This document shows, piece by piece, positions 1-12,291 of a stretch of DNA of 64,000 nt (the stretch's first letter is position 1; each line of letters starts with the position of its first letter). The stretch is from Chlamydomonas sphaeroides. Taxonomy: Eukaryota > Chlorophyta > Chlorophyceae > Chlamydomonadales > Chlamydomonadaceae. The stretch is from the NCBI GenBank assembly GCA_001662425.1, contig BDDC01000151.1:17286-81285 (forward strand). Reading direction: 5' to 3'. The position numbers and the translations under genes are program-made. Under the pieces are notes generated by a model that made no database searches, was not told the DNA's origin, and was given only the letters and a program-made list of their open reading frames with translations.

Positions 1-45
1 CAGCCTGCCCTCGCCCTGGACCCGTGGCGTCCCCTGTGCTACCAG

Positions 46-3000
46 GTCATCGGCGTCAGCCTGTTTGCGGGCATCCGGCAGCGTGACGAGCTCAACCGCC
101 ACGCCAACTTCGACACCTTTGTCAACTCGCTCATGCTGTTGTTCAGGTGGGGCCGGGAGCTGCTGGCGGCAGGGTGGAAGGGGGAGCAGTTGCTGAGTCC
201 CTCGGCCTTCGAAGCTGTTCAGCCGAGGGAGGTTGGGGTGCGCTGGGAGCTCTGGCTGCGCTGGGAGCTATGGCGGCGGCGGCAGGCCGTGGGGTATAAG
301 CAGTGGTGCAGCAGTGGCTGCAGCAGTGGCTGCAGCAGTGGCTGCAGCAGTGGCTGCAGCAGTGGCTGCAGCAGTGGTTGCAGCAGTAGCTGCAGCAGTG
401 GCTGCGGCAGTGGCTGCCGCCGGCACGCACGTGGCCGCCGGGTGTCGGGGGCCGCACGAGCCGCGACCGGGGAGCCGGCCGTGGAGCTGCCAAGGCTGAC
501 GCTGCCACGTGCCGCGCCCCGGCACGCAGGATGATGACGGGCGAGGGCTGGGACGCCATCATGCAGGTGAGCGCCAGACATGCAAGGCGGCTGGGCCGGG
601 AGGGCCCTTGGGCGTGTAGGGCCAGCCGCCGGCCTGTGCTGGGGCTGCGCGCGCATGCGCTGCGCCTGCGTCCCGGCGTCCGCGTTGGGGACAGTGCGCT
701 CTGCGAGCGCTTCCGCGGCTCGTTCCAACGCACCCCTGCCCCTACCCCTACCGCATACATTGTGTTACTTTCCTTGACTCTAAACACATACCCCAGTCGA
801 GCAGTGACCTATTGCTGCTGGAGCCAGCGCGCGCGCTTTCCCCACGCTGCACCGCGCTCCCCTCCCGTCCCTACCCCAGGAGTGCATAATCACCACCGAC
901 TGCCTCCTGCTGACCGCCGAGTGGGCCTCGCCCGACAACTCCACCGTGCTGCCGGGCGACACGTACTTCACGTGAGCGCGGGCGGCAGGCGGGCGGCAGG
1001 GCGGCTAGCCGCGGCAGGACTGATGGGGCCAGGGGTCAGGGGCCAGGGGCCAGGGGCCAGGGGCCAGAGTGGCGCACTGCGGCCGGCACACACCACACCC
1101 CGTTCCTGCCACGCCCGCCACCTCCACCTGCAAACCCCGTCTCGCCGCCCCGCCCCGCCCCGCCCCTTGCAACTCCTCCGCCCCGTCCCGCAGTCCCGGC
1201 GACCCGCTGCTGGACGGCGTGCCCTCCTCGCTGCTGGACGACCAGTGCCCCATCGCGGCCGCCGCCGCCGTCATCTACTTCCCCGTGTTTGTGGTGCTCT
1301 GCTCCTTCATCCTGCTGCAGCTGGTCATCGGCGTGCTGCTGGACAATCTGACGCAGGTGCGGCACAGCAGTGCTGCCATGTGGTTTGCATGCCGTGGTGC
1401 TATCGATGCGTCGACGGTGTAGGCGCGGTGCCGGTAGGCTGTACCACCTCTGGACCCTCCATTCCCCCCCTCTCCTGGCCAGGGCCCATGACGTGTTGCC
1501 CTCGCAGCCCTTTGGCGATGGCCCATCCCACCACCGGCCCTGCCCGCCCCCGTGCCGCCTCAGGCCGACCACAACGCCGGGCTGCCCGTGACTCGGCCCT
1601 CGCTGGACTCGTTCATCGCCGCCTGGGCCGAGCACGACGGCACCGCCAGCGGCCTACTGCACGCCTCGGTTTTGCCTGCCGTCATTGCGCAGACTCTGCC
1701 GCCGCTGGGCACGGCGGGGCAGCCTAACTGGCGCGCGGACGCGCAGCAGCGGCTGTTCAAGATGGACGTGCCGCTGTACGAGGAGAACAAGGTGCGGGCG
1801 GCGGGCAGCGCGCAGCACCGATAGCGATGATCGCACACACACTCGTGACTGGCTGCCGTGCGCTCCCAAACCGCGCGAGGGCAGCGGGACGCGGGATGGC
1901 GACTGCCGCTTCCTTCGCCTTGCCTCCCTGCCGCCGGGCTGCGAAGCCCGCAGGCTTCGCTGCGCCAGATGAGCCGAGAACGCCAGACCCGAGCCCCGTC
2001 CCGCCAGCGTCGCCTCGTCCCTCTCCCTGCCCCCGCCCCGCGGCCGCAGGTGTCGTTCATTGAGTCGCTGCATGCGCTGGCGGGAGCAGTGTGCGGCGCG
2101 CAGCTGCCCGACATGGCGGAGGACGAGCTGTACCGCCGGCTGGCGCGCAGGGTGCCCAGCGAGCAGCCACTGACAGAGTACACGGCGGCGGTGAGGCGGC
2201 TGGCGGGGGGCAGGGGCGCGGCTGGGCGGCTGGGGTTGCTGTGGGGGCCGTGGGCTGCGGCAACGGCAGGGGTATGTGATGATGCAGCCGGGGACTGCAG
2301 GCGCGGCGGATGCAGCGGGTGCAAGGTGCAGGGTGCCGCACGGGGCAGCGTGGCTTGGCTCGTGCGCGTCCGTAAGTTGGCGCAGGCGCTCGCGCCAAGG
2401 GCCCCGCAAACCCATGCTCTCTCGTGCCCCCTCCTGCCTGGCCCTCCCCAACCCGCAGCACTACCACGCCGCCGACTCGGTGCGCGCCTGCATCCAGGGC
2501 TTCCTGCTGCGCTACCGCCACCGCTCCGAGCTGGCCAACCCCGAGTTCGACCGACAGGTGGGGTTGACCAGATGCTCACACGGCAGCCATTGAGGGTGCA
2601 TGAGTCCGTATGTGTAGCCCGTGGTTACTTGGGATGGTACGCTGAGCACCGCTCAAAGCTGGCCAAGCCCCAATCCTGGACGACACGTAGGGGTTTGCCG
2701 AGGATTGCCATCAAGAGACAACCATCAGTCCACATACCCGCGCATGAAACCAACATCCATCAACATTTAGTAATGCCGTGTGCTGAGCAGTGTCGCAACC
2801 CCAACCCACAGGTGGCTCAGCTGCAGAGCCTGCGCCAGGAGTCGATGGCGCGACTGCGCAAGGGCCTGGCTGGCATGGGCGGCAGGCTGGCGGACGCCAG
2901 CGCAGCAGCAGCAGGCTCCTCGCCCGAGGGCAGCGCGCTGGCCTCGCCGCAGCCCGGCGGCGGCGGCGAGGGCGGCAAGCGCGAGGCTTCGCCGGCCGGC

Positions 3001-3546
3001 GGGGCCGAGGATGGGTTTGGGGGCGCGCCGGATGCGGTGCCTGGAAAGGGCGGCGTGTCGGGGAGCATGGTTGTGAATGGGGTGAAGCTGGAGGAGCTGC
3101 GGAGGCAGCTGGCGGCCGGCAGCTTCCACACGCCGCCGGCGGCGACGCGGCTGGACCCGGCGGCGGCGCTGTCGCGGGCGACGTCGGCGCCGCGGCCGGG
3201 CGCGTTGCCGCCGATCGGCAAGGGCCGGCGGCCGCAACTGCCGCCGCTGCAGCGCACGGCGTCGGACAGGTCAATGAGCAAGTCGTCCTCGGCGGCGGCG
3301 GAACGGCTGCCAGCGCAGCGGCAGCCCTCACGGCTCGGGCCGAGGCCCGGCGGCGGCACGAGCGGCGGCAATGTGGCGCTGGGCTCGCTTCCGCCGCCGG
3401 CGACGCCCGGCGGCACCGCGCCGGCGGCGGAGCCGCCGCGGCTGGGCGCTCTGCCGCCCATTGCGTCGCGCTCGGGGCGCTCGCGGTCGGGGCCCGCGGC
3501 GGCCGTGGCGGATGCGGGCACGGCGCCGGCGCCGGCGGCGCCGTGA
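46..3546 (+). CDS. Voltage-gated calcium-type cation channel alpha subunit, C-terminal part (5' end outside window)
   Basis: Exons read at about 46-146, 530-566, 880-971, 1194-1356, 1564-1791, 2050-2190, 2459-2557 and 2812-3546; their lengths sum to 532 codons, including the TGA at 3544-3546. The sequence begins at the end of an S5 segment (IGVSLFAG), followed by the pore loop, whose selectivity filter is rebuilt across a splice site as TGEGWDAIMQ. An extracellular turret with cysteines follows, then an S6 helix ending in VIGVLLDNLTQ. The cytoplasmic tail holds an IQ-like segment (AADSVRACIQGFLLRYRHR), expected to bind calmodulin, then about 240 residues of Gly/Ala/Pro/Ser-rich low complexity. 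A glutamate in the filter is typical of Ca2+-selective Cav channels (Nav repeat IV has Ala). By position this is the last of four repeats. Algal relatives act in plasma or flagellar membranes. The first three repeats lie upstream of the window. Confidence 0.85.
298..415. repeat. 12-bp minisatellite (tggctgcagcag) in channel intron
   Basis: About eight to nine imperfect copies of a 12-bp unit made of TGGCTGCAGCAG lie inside the first intron of the channel gene. They create long open frames in several phases (Ala, Gln/Leu or Cys/Ser runs) that are artefacts of the repeat rather than genes. Confidence 0.85.
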
Positions 3547-3568
3547 CAGGGCTGCAGGCATAGGGAAC

Positions 3569-3627
3569 GCCGCGGTCGCGGTCGCGGTCGCGGTTGCGGT
3601 CGCGGTCGCGGTCGCGGTCGCGGTCGG
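3569..3627. repeat. GGTCGC hexanucleotide microsatellite just after channel stop codon
   Basis: A nearly perfect (CGGTCG)n array of nine to ten units starts about 25 bp after the channel TGA, so it should lie in the 3' UTR. Confidence 0.85.
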
Positions 3628-4995
3628 TGGAGTGTGTGTGACTCGGCTTGGGATGCTGGGGTTTCGGCGCAATCAGCACTGATGGGTCACGCAGCAGGGG
3701 GAAGGGCAGGAGGGCTAGCCAGGGGGCAGGTCCGTAGGCAGGCGGGCGGGCAGGCGGGCAGACGGGTCACGAAGCGCGGCTTTTCAACGGAGACCTTGGT
3801 GCAAGAGGAAGCTCGGCTTGGTTGCGCTGGGCACTCGCATCGAGCTTCTGGCGGCGTGTAGTATGGTAGTTGATAGTGGGGAGGCGAAGAACCGACAGCG
3901 GCGGACAGCTGCAAGCGCCGAGCAGGCGCCGAGACGTGGACAGGCACCTGGGGGCACTGGGGCGGTACAGTGGTGGCGTGAAGGATGCGACGGTCGCATG
4001 ACTTCGGCGCTAGCTACCAGGGTGCATGCGTATGGCTGGGGGCGAATGGGCATCAATGTGTTTCGTGGCTTGGTTGGACCCTCGCTCTCTGGGCTGAAGC
4101 CGCTGGGTTGAAGCCACTGGGCTGAAAATTGCGGCGTTGCAGCGTGATGTAGGGACATGCGGATCGGGCAACGGAACAGGCGAATCGAGCCACGACTAGG
4201 CGTGTGTGGGGCCAGGCTGCAGCTCCCCCCGCACGCTGGCTGCGCGTGGTGGGGTGCGAGGGCAGGAGGAGGTCGGGCTTGGACAGGCAGGTGGCGCGTG
4301 CGCAGGCCCATCGGCGTACTGAAGACCATACCAAGGGTTGACGTGAACTGTGCCTTGAGGGTGGGTGCCGCCGATGCTGCGGCAGGGAGCGAGAACAGTG
4401 CGAGCGATGTCATGTGCGCTGTTGCAGGGTCTGGGGAGTCGGCGGAGTCTTCGAAGTCTGCGGAGTCGGCGCTTGCGCTTGACGGATGGCTTATTCATTG
4501 GCTGCGCGGTAAACTGGCGTGCGTACTGGGCGCGGTGACTGCGGGGGCCGTTGGGGATTGAGCTGCTGATACGGAATGGGGCGGGAGCAAGTCGCGGCAT
4601 GGGCCTTGCTTGTCCGGCGGCTTTATATCAATCATCATCGGTGGCTTGGGTTGGGTCGCGCGCCGTGGTGTGGCTACCTGGCACGCCGTGTGGGCGCACA
4701 GCATATGAGCGAGGCGTGGGTAGTGCACACGCACCACATGGGGGCGCATGAGTGCAGGGCATTAGAAACAGGATTTCGCGAAGACAGCATGGTATCCGGC
4801 ACGCGAGTGCCAAGACCACGGCATGCGCCGGTGCTAGGGGAGTCCCCTGGCCGGCGCGGTTCAAGAGCCTGGGCGCGATGGGCGATCAGCACAATCAGCC
4901 TCATCCACGGCGGCGCAGCGTATGCAATTGACAAACCGACCATCACGCTGCACGCGCTTCAGAAGCTGCTTGCGTGCTGGTGCGCCCTCGACTAG
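3628..4995. other. Non-coding stretch, no supported gene
   Basis: Intergenic sequence between the 3' ends of the channel gene and the glycosyltransferase gene. It contains only low-complexity G-rich tracts (for example repeated CAGGCGGGC near 3735-3765, and GGAGTC-like repeats near 4436-4475). Open frames here have atypical composition, no splice structure and no recognisable domains. Confidence 0.5.
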
Positions 4996-5313
4996 GTGCC
5001 GCTCCACTACTGCCGCAACCGCACAGTGGAGGAGGGCTCCTCGTACAAGGCAGCTGACGGCTCACTGGTGCTCTTCTGGCATGTGGGCTGGGACGCAATG
5101 TCCCCTGCCCTACATCTGGTTGCCCCCCCCCACATCGTCAAGCGCCTGGGCTAGCCCATGCGTGACTACACCGGCACGGTGCAGTCCGTCGGCGGTCATC
5201 GGCACGTCCTGGGCGTCATGGACGTCACCATGGTGCTGCAGGCTAACACGCCCTACAAGGCCAGCAGCACCTGGGCGTGCCTCATCATCCCCCAAAACTT
5301 AGACCAGAGCTAA
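4996..5313 (+). pseudogene. Decayed coding fragment, one frame broken by an in-frame TAG
   Basis: After a CTAG acceptor-like site, one frame reads 52 sensible codons from 4996 to a TAG at 5152-5154. It then continues in the same frame through about 52 more codons to TAA at 5311-5313. The text has protein-like composition (VEEGSSYKAADGSLVLFWHV, then DYTGTVQSVGGHRHVLGVMD), unlike its surroundings. The second half loosely recalls the strand pattern of a retropepsin-like or capsid-like retroelement domain, but that assignment is weak. No start codon, no flanking exons and no long terminal repeats were found. Most likely a relic of a retroelement or of a retrocopied gene. Confidence 0.35.
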
Positions 5314-6186
5314 GTATCTAGAGCGTAGTCCGGTGACTTGTGCATAAGATGGGGGTTGGTAGTGTGAGGGGGGTATCTAAGGAATGGGCGTGGTTTGTTG
5401 GGCGGGGCGTGGGGCGGGTGACAGGAGGGGGAAGCAGGGCAGGGTGGGGTACGTCAGGGTGGCATGTGTGGCCGGGTTGGGCGGGTTGGATGGTAAGGTG
5501 AGGTGGGGCGCTCTCATGGCGGGTTGCGGCGTGGTCGCCAGCGAAACGAGTTCTCACGCTGCTCGCTCTGCCCCTAGCACACTCATTCCCTTTGGTCTCC
5601 AAAGGACACACTGTAAACACACGTGGCATCTGCCATCTTTCACGCCCATCCCATGTGAACATCGCTTCCCAACCACGCAGGCCCGCACATGCCTGCAGAC
5701 AAGGTGGCCTCGTTCCCTCCCCTCGTCCCCTGCTTTCTACAACAACGGGCCTATCTGGAATGGATACAAGCTTACAAGGGCGTATCCCCACCCAATCCTT
5801 CATCTAGGCCTGCCGGCCGCCAGAAGTTACAACCCCACTCGCCAGGCCACGGGCTCTCAGCATACCTTCATACATCTGAAAGTCACGAGACGCTGATTCA
5901 GGGGACGGCATTGGCGATCAGGAGAACAGTGCCCCGGCGGCCACGTAGCCGCAAGTCTGTGGGCTCTGCTTTGGCGCCGATTGGGGCCTCCCTGCGCCAC
6001 CCCACGCCTACTTTGGTCCAAGTTGTTTCCGCCTCACAGCCGCCGGCCCATCGGCGGATTGCACACTAGATGAGCCTATCACCGCGCCCCGGGTGTTGAG
6101 CATCTCCAAAGCAGCTTCCGACGGCCCTGTGACACTCGTTGCGCATGGGTGCGCATGGCCAACAGAGCCACACACCGCCGGCGCCA
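5314..6186. other. Intergenic / probable 3' UTR of the minus-strand glycosyltransferase
   Basis: No coding exon is supported here. Two TGTAA motifs on the minus strand (at 5772-5776 and 5827-5831) lie about 360-415 bases past the glycosyltransferase stop. TGTAA is the usual polyadenylation signal in chlorophyte algae, so they are candidates for the transcript end. The assignment rests on motif and position only. Confidence 0.3.
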
Positions 6187-9100
6187 TCACCACATCGTCC
6201 GGGCGTAGGGCCCTTCCGTGGTGCGCAGGTGCGTCTCGTTGCCGACACGCCCCATGACCGACTCGTATCGCGCTATGTACTGCCGCATCAGCTCCGCCCG
6301 CCCGCTGGCAGCGCACGGGAAGCTAAGCGATACCCACTGCCGCACCACCTCATCCGGACACTGAGCCGCCATCCCATCATGAGTACTGCCCGCGCCCTGT
6401 TCAGCCCCTGCGCCTGCCGCGCCATGCGCTGGCGCCCCACTGCCCGTCGCGGCTGCCAAGGCCGCTGGCCCCAGCGGCTCCCCCACCGAACCTCCGTCCC
6501 GGCAACCGCAGCGCGCCGCGCACGTGGGCGGGAAGGCGGCTGTCGGGAAGTGCCGTACAATGACGTACGAGCTGCACGCTGACAGGGCGTCGTACACACT
6601 GCCCGCCAGCTCCAGCACCCGGTCGTCCACGCTAACGTTTGGCCGGCCCAGCGCCCACAGCCACGAGTAGAGGCAGCGGGCGGTGGCGGGATTGGCCCGC
6701 ACAAACAGCAGGTCCTGTAAGGCATGTGAGGAGCGACATGAATTGGGGCAGCACATTGTTAGAGGCTTGCACCATGCCATCTTACTCTGCTCGCACAACG
6801 CACAAGTGTCCGCGCCTCCTAGCCACACCAACTGGAGGGCATCTACTCAACTCAACACGCACGGATGCTGCTCTCACCAGGTGCCGGTGGTGGTGGCGGT
6901 GTGCGCCGTCTTGGGTCGCGTGCGAGTGTGGCGCGCCCAGTGTGTCGGGGGCGTGGCAGGATCCGCCCGGCAACAGGATGTCGGCCCCCGTGGCGGCCAC
7001 GTGCTCGTAGATCCACTTGGCCGGGTGCCGCAGCCACACACGGTCCGGCTCGAACCTGGCAGCGGGGCGGCGAGCAAGGAGCGGTTGGCGTAAGGAGCCG
7101 CACCACCGCAGCGGGTCGCGGCGACAGCGATCAAGCAGGGGCGTCAGGGAGGAGGCAGGCCGCCGTGACCGTGCTGTGCCAGGCGCTCCAGAGCCGACAC
7201 TGGCGTAAGCAACTCACCACAGCACGTCCGCGCCCAGTGTTAGCAAGTCGAGCAGGCGCTTAATGAGCGCAGCGGCGAACGCGGCTCGCCCCGTGCTCGG
7301 GGCGCCCTGCGCGCGGATAGTAACGGCTCTCATGCCAGTGGCTAGCCCAGCCCGTCTTGAGCCCCGGTTTGCACGTCCCTGGGTCACCACCACAGCGCAC
7401 GACACATCGCCAACCCAACCTGGAGCTCAAACGTGTTGCCCTTTTGGGGGAGCCGGGACGGGTGGGGGCGGCAGGTTAGCCCGCCCTGCCCTGCATCATG
7501 CACATTCCCGCCTCCTGATGTGCGCCCTGTTATGCCCCGGGCGTCCGTGCTGCCCCCGCCCCAGCCCATACCCCACTCACGTCACCCCAGTTGTTGTACC
7601 ACAAGTTTCCCGCCAGGAGCTTCAGTTCGTCGGCCAGCAGCCGCCGGTCAACGGCCGTCCGGACCAAGAAGTTGCTGACTTTCACAATCGGGCTGGAGGA
7701 GGGCACGCAGGGCGGCGAGCGAGGAATCGGATGCTAGCGAGCAGGCAACCCGATGGCGTCTGGGCGGGGTGGCCCGCCTTGGCACTATGCTGGGCATATG
7801 TGTGCAGCTCGCAGTGAGGCAGCGCACGAGGCGAGGTATGTGTGAGCAAGCATCGGTGCCGAGGTTCGTTCGGGTGGGTCGCGGTGTGAGGCACGGGGTT
7901 GCGGCACGCAAAGAAGCAGCGCCAGCTCCGCTGCCCCAACGTCATGCATGCCCTCTATACACGGAAGGCGGATCGCTCGACTATGCGCCGGTCGCGGCTC
8001 GATGCCTGTCTCGGCCATGCGTCACTCCCGGCCGAAGAGAAGCCCCAGCCCCTCGATACCTCCGGACGCACCAGAACTCGCCACAGTAGATGCCGAGACC
8101 GGGGAGCAGGAATCTCCGCATGTTCTGTAGGGGGAGCGGCATGCGTTGATGTGCACGCAGAGCGCCGCGTTAGGGAACCGGCTGGGACCGCTACGCCGCC
8201 AACTGCACGCGCTGTGCCAGTGTCCTGGTGACTACCCTCCCCGATAGCACCTCACATGCACCCGTGCCACGGCTCCGAGCGCCACGCCTGACCCTGCATG
8301 CCCCTGCGCGCCCTGCGGCCGACCCGCCCCCACACGCCGAACCTCCACGAGCATCGGCAGCGTGCCGTTGATCGCGCGCGGGTCCAGCGCCACCGCCACC
8401 GCCAACGGCCGCCACTCCACCGGCGCGCTGGCGGGGGACCCGTCCTCGTTCTGCAGCAGGTGTTTGGCAGCAGCCGGGATGTTGCTGTTGCGAGGCTGCA
8501 GCCGGGATGTTGCAGGGCGCGCCTCGCCCTCGGGGCCGGCCACCACTGGCCACCACAGAGACCGTGCGGCAGGCAGAGCGCGCTGATCGGCCCGGCGCGT
8601 GAGCCTGCAGCTCTGTGTTTGGCCGCCCGTCAACGCACTCGCCGCTGGCCCACCTTGGCCAGCGTGCTGCGGACTGGCCAGTAGCCGGTGCCCACTGTCG
8701 TGGACAGCGCCACGTCCTTGGTGCTCAGGTGTGGCAGGCCGTCGCTGTCCGGAACGCGAGGGCGGGCGCGCAGCAGCCGGGAAGGACGAGTCGTGGGCCC
8801 GCATGGACTCGCAGCGGGGCTCGACCGGTCGCGGGACTAGCAACGGGGCTGGGGCTCGCGCGCGCCTTACCCTCTCCACATCTTCTTCGACCAGTCGTTC
8901 ATGCCATTAAAGCCCACCTCCGCCCCGTTGCCGCTGCCGTTGCCGCTGCTGCCGGTAATGCCGGGTGCAGGTGCCGCGCCTGCCGTACCCGCAGCTCCGG
9001 GCGCAGCGGCTGGCGGCACGGCTGCAACCCCGCGCGCTGCTGCCGCTGCTGCCGCTGCTGCCGCTGCTGCCGCTGCTGCGGTCGCTGCGTCCGTCTGGTT

Positions 9101-12100
9101 GGCCGGCCACCAGGGCATGGGCTCCCGCGCCGGCTGCGAACCGAGCGGACCAAAGGCCGCCTCCCACTCCTTGATCAAGCGCCGCATGTGCCGCTCCTTG
9201 CCGCCGTTGTTGTGGCTGGCGTAGCAGGCGACGTGGAAGCTCACCCTGCGCGGCACAAGAGCGCGCGGGCCGGCGGGTCGCATGGGTGCAGTCGGACCAG
9301 GCGATTGTTGGCCGTGTGCTCGTTCGCTAATCAAGTAAGCACGCCCCGCGCGGTACGCGTTGGGCTGACGACGCGTCGATCGTGCTTGGCGACGGCTGCG
9401 GGAAACGAAACCCAGCGCCGCCTCGGAGGAATTCGATCCCCGGCCCGCTTGCTCGCGCGGTGCGCAGCTCGACCCGGATGCTGTATGCGGCTCGATCGAG
9501 CGTGGGGGCACGGGATGCGGCCAGCCAGGGGCTCTCCCCTGCGGCCAGCCACTGGGCCATCCGCTGCCGCCATCGCCGCCGCTGCGCGCGGCGCCTCCCG
9601 CGCACCATTTGCTCATGAGCCTTGGCGGGCAGCCTTGCGCTGCCGACCAGTGGTGGCCGGGCAGCATGGCATAGGCGTTGGGCAGCGTGGCGGCGTCGCA
9701 GCCGCAGTCGCCGTGGCACAGCGCCGTGAAGGCCTCGGCGGACAGCAGGCCCCAGCCAGCATGCTCAGGGCTGGGGCCGTCCGAGCACGTCCTGAAGGCC
9801 GGGTACACGTCGCCCTGCGGAGGCGCGGGCGTTGGAGATCGGGTGTGTTCAACTGCACAGGGCCAAAATAGAGTACCACCACGCCGTACGCGGCATGGAT
9901 GTAGTCGTGCCCAGATGCGTAGCCATATCGCCACGCAGGGCTATGCGGGGGAGCAGGAGCGCCGGCGTCAGGCTAGCCCAGACGCCTGGCCGCGCGTGGC
10001 GTTGCGGGGTGAGAATGCTTATCGGGGGCCGTCTATCTGCAATGGGCGCGCAGGCGCACGCGCAGGCGCACGCGCACCTGATCGAAGATGACGCGGTTTG
10101 CATCCTGGGACGTACTGTACAGCAGAAACAACCTGAGGCGGGGCAGGTGCGGCGAGCGAGCACACGCCGGCTCGAGTGGCCGGAGGTCCCATCGCTGCGC
10201 ATCGGCCGCAGCAGCGTGCCGCGCGAGCCCGCCCAAGCAACCACCCAGCTCACGGCCGGCTAAGCCGGCCGAGCCCTGGGGTGCGCACGGACTGGTTGCG
10301 TCGTCTGGTGCCCTCTCCTTCCCAACAAAACCAGGTGCCTGCCCGACATACCCTCACGCCCGCCGCTGGGCTGCTGAGCGCCGAGCCACGCCCTTGCCCC
10401 TGCACCACGGCGCGGGGGCCGTATGCACCCACCTGTGCATGCCCACCGCACGCGCACGACATAGCACGATGGCAAGCCCAGAAGCCCCCAGACCGGGGCA
10501 GCGCCCAAACAAGGGCACGCTCCGGCCCCAGCACCCCGCGCACGCACCATCCCATCAAGCAGCGCGCCACCCCCGGCATGGCCCTGGCAAACAGCACCCC
10601 CACGTTGGCGCTGTCGACCATCTGCGGCATCCGGTTCTCCAGGTCCTCTCGCCGCCGGCACAGCTCCTGCGGCACGGCGAGAAGAGCGCGGGCAGCGCGG
10701 CGGCGGCTTGGCTATGTGACCGAGCCCTGCACGACCGGGTCGCGCTAGGATGCTAAGATGCTAGGATGCTAGGATGCTAGGATGGAGCTTTCGTCCGAAG
10801 TCTGTGGGGCCCGGCGGGCCTCTTCGCACCGGTCTTCGTGTGCGCTCCGACGGCACCGACCTGACTGGAGTAGAAGTGCGCCCTCAGCCGGGTGTAGAAC
10901 ATGGGGATGGGGTTCTGGAAGTACACGATGTCCGTGTCTGTGAAGCGAAGGTCACAGCGAGGGAGGAGGTCGCCGCCAGGCTGCAGGTGGTCTGGTGCGC
11001 GGACCTCAGCGCCCCTTGGAGTGCCCTGGAGGCCGCAGGCCGTGCCTCCCAGCCCGAGACCCGGGTATCTCCTGGCACTCCTCTTTTCACCACCTCGCAC
11101 CAAAGAGCCCCTTGACCCGCCAACCCGCCAACCCGCCAACCCGCCTGTGAAGAGCGTATCTTGGAGCCGAGGCGGGGCGGGGAGCCGTGTTGTTAGGGGC
11201 ACGCGGAGATGATGAAGCCGCCAGGAGGGCGTGTGTGTCGGAGGGAAGGGGCACGGCCGGGCGGGGCCGGCGGCGCAGGCAGAACGTCGCGACCGCGGCC
11301 AAAGCCGTACGGAGCCCGCTAGTGTTGGAGTCCCTGGGCTACCAGTAATGGCGGTTGTCTCAGGTACTTTTCACTGACTTCCACGCTGGTTCTACAATAA
11401 AAGAGCCCGCTGCACACTGCGCCAGCACGCACCAGGGCCCGGGCAGCCGCGCAGCACATGCGCCCTGACGCCCACGCCCTGCGCGTGCCCACACGTACCG
11501 TAGCCCAGCGTGACCAGGTTGATCAGTGTGATGACCTTGATCAGGCCAAGCAGCCTGAACTCCTCAGTGTTCATGAGCACGTGCCTGCGACGGTGCGTGC
11601 GGCAGGCGGTGAGCCGCGAGCGGCTGCAGCATGGCGGCGCGGCCGCTCCCCCGGCCCCAGGCACCCAACAGGACCGAGCTGGCAGGTGTCGCCCTGCCCA
11701 CACCCCAGTGTGGGCACCGCCGCTGCAGCTGCCCCGCTCACTCCGTGCCGCCTTTCGAGGAGCTGCCGTTGGTGGCGACAGATGGTGGCGGCGACGGTGC
11801 CACCGCCACAGTTGCGCCACGCGGCGGAGGGACGCAGGCGTGGCCGAACTCTGGCTGCAGCCGCAGGCAGGCCTCCATGGACCCCGACCCCACGATGGGG
11901 AGCACCAGCAGAGCACGGGCCTGGTTGACGGCGGGCGGATGGGAGGGGGAGGGGCGGCGACGCCCGGATGGAAGTGCGTGGCAGAAGCGGCCGCAGGCAG
12001 ACTGCAGCGTCCTGTCTGGGTTGCGCCCTGTCACGTGGCGACACGGCGGCGGCTACGGCACCTGCAGCCGGGGGTTTCGGTCCCCCTTGGTTGCAGCGTG

Positions 12101-12291
12101 CGTGGGCGAAGGTGCATGCACTCGGCCGTTTCCCACCGCACCAGGTTGCTCTTGGAGCTGCCGTCGGGGAGTGTGAACTCGAGCACCTTGAGCGAGCGCA
12201 GGAAGAGCGGCATAATATCCGTGAAGCTGACGCCGGCGCTCTGTGCGGCAGGGATGAGGGCGGCGGGCATGGAGGCGTGGTGGCTGTACAT
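6187..12291 (-). CDS. Large nucleotide-diphospho-sugar glycosyltransferase (GT77-like), two GT-A-like halves
   Basis: Minus-strand exons at about 12122-12291, 11499-11584, 10861-10991, 10548-10666, 10078-10132, 9606-9814, 8871-9245, 8654-8744, 8343-8450, 7581-7692, 7218-7306, 6878-7055 and 6187-6714. The first half reads as a GT77/DUF271-type transferase: a helical segment ending LINLVTLGYD, then the metal-binding DxD in LRFTDTDIVYFQNP (D104 and D106 counted from the ATG at 12291), then DSANVGVLF, VIFDQ, the conserved GWGLLS region and SFHVACYASHNNGGK. A poly-Ala linker follows. The second half repeats the plan (LLTLGADVLWFEPDRVWLRH, then LLFVRANPATARC) but its DxD position reads F-E-P-D. Such enzymes usually sit in Golgi or ER and build cell-wall or glycoprotein glycans. 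The 7692/8343 junction does not close in phase, so a small exon may be missing. The true start may lie further upstream. Two fused genes cannot be excluded. Confidence 0.72.
10747..10783. repeat. 8-bp tandem repeat (aggatgct) in glycosyltransferase intron
   Basis: About four copies of AGGATGCT, one with a G-to-A change, lie in the intron between the exon starting at 10861 and the one ending at 10666. Confidence 0.8.

Noticed and set aside
143..787. Long open frames on both strands over the CAG-type repeat
   Set aside because: They are produced by a 12-bp repeat and high GC. The region is the intron between two well-supported channel exons.
5152..5154. TAG read as a sense codon (alternative nuclear code)
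   Set aside because: TAG is a genuine stop in ARL5 (40332-40334), ABCG (54778-54780) and the CPBP-like gene (41721-41723), so the standard code applies.
9425..9440. GAATTCGATCCCC as a possible tRNA T-arm
   Set aside because: No partner arms or acceptor stem were found. It is in an intron of the glycosyltransferase gene.
9848..9935. Extra glycosyltransferase exon reading YGVVVLYFGPVQ
   Set aside because: The text looks protein-like, but no convincing acceptor or donor fits, and the exons on each side (10078-10132 and 9606-9814) already join in phase.
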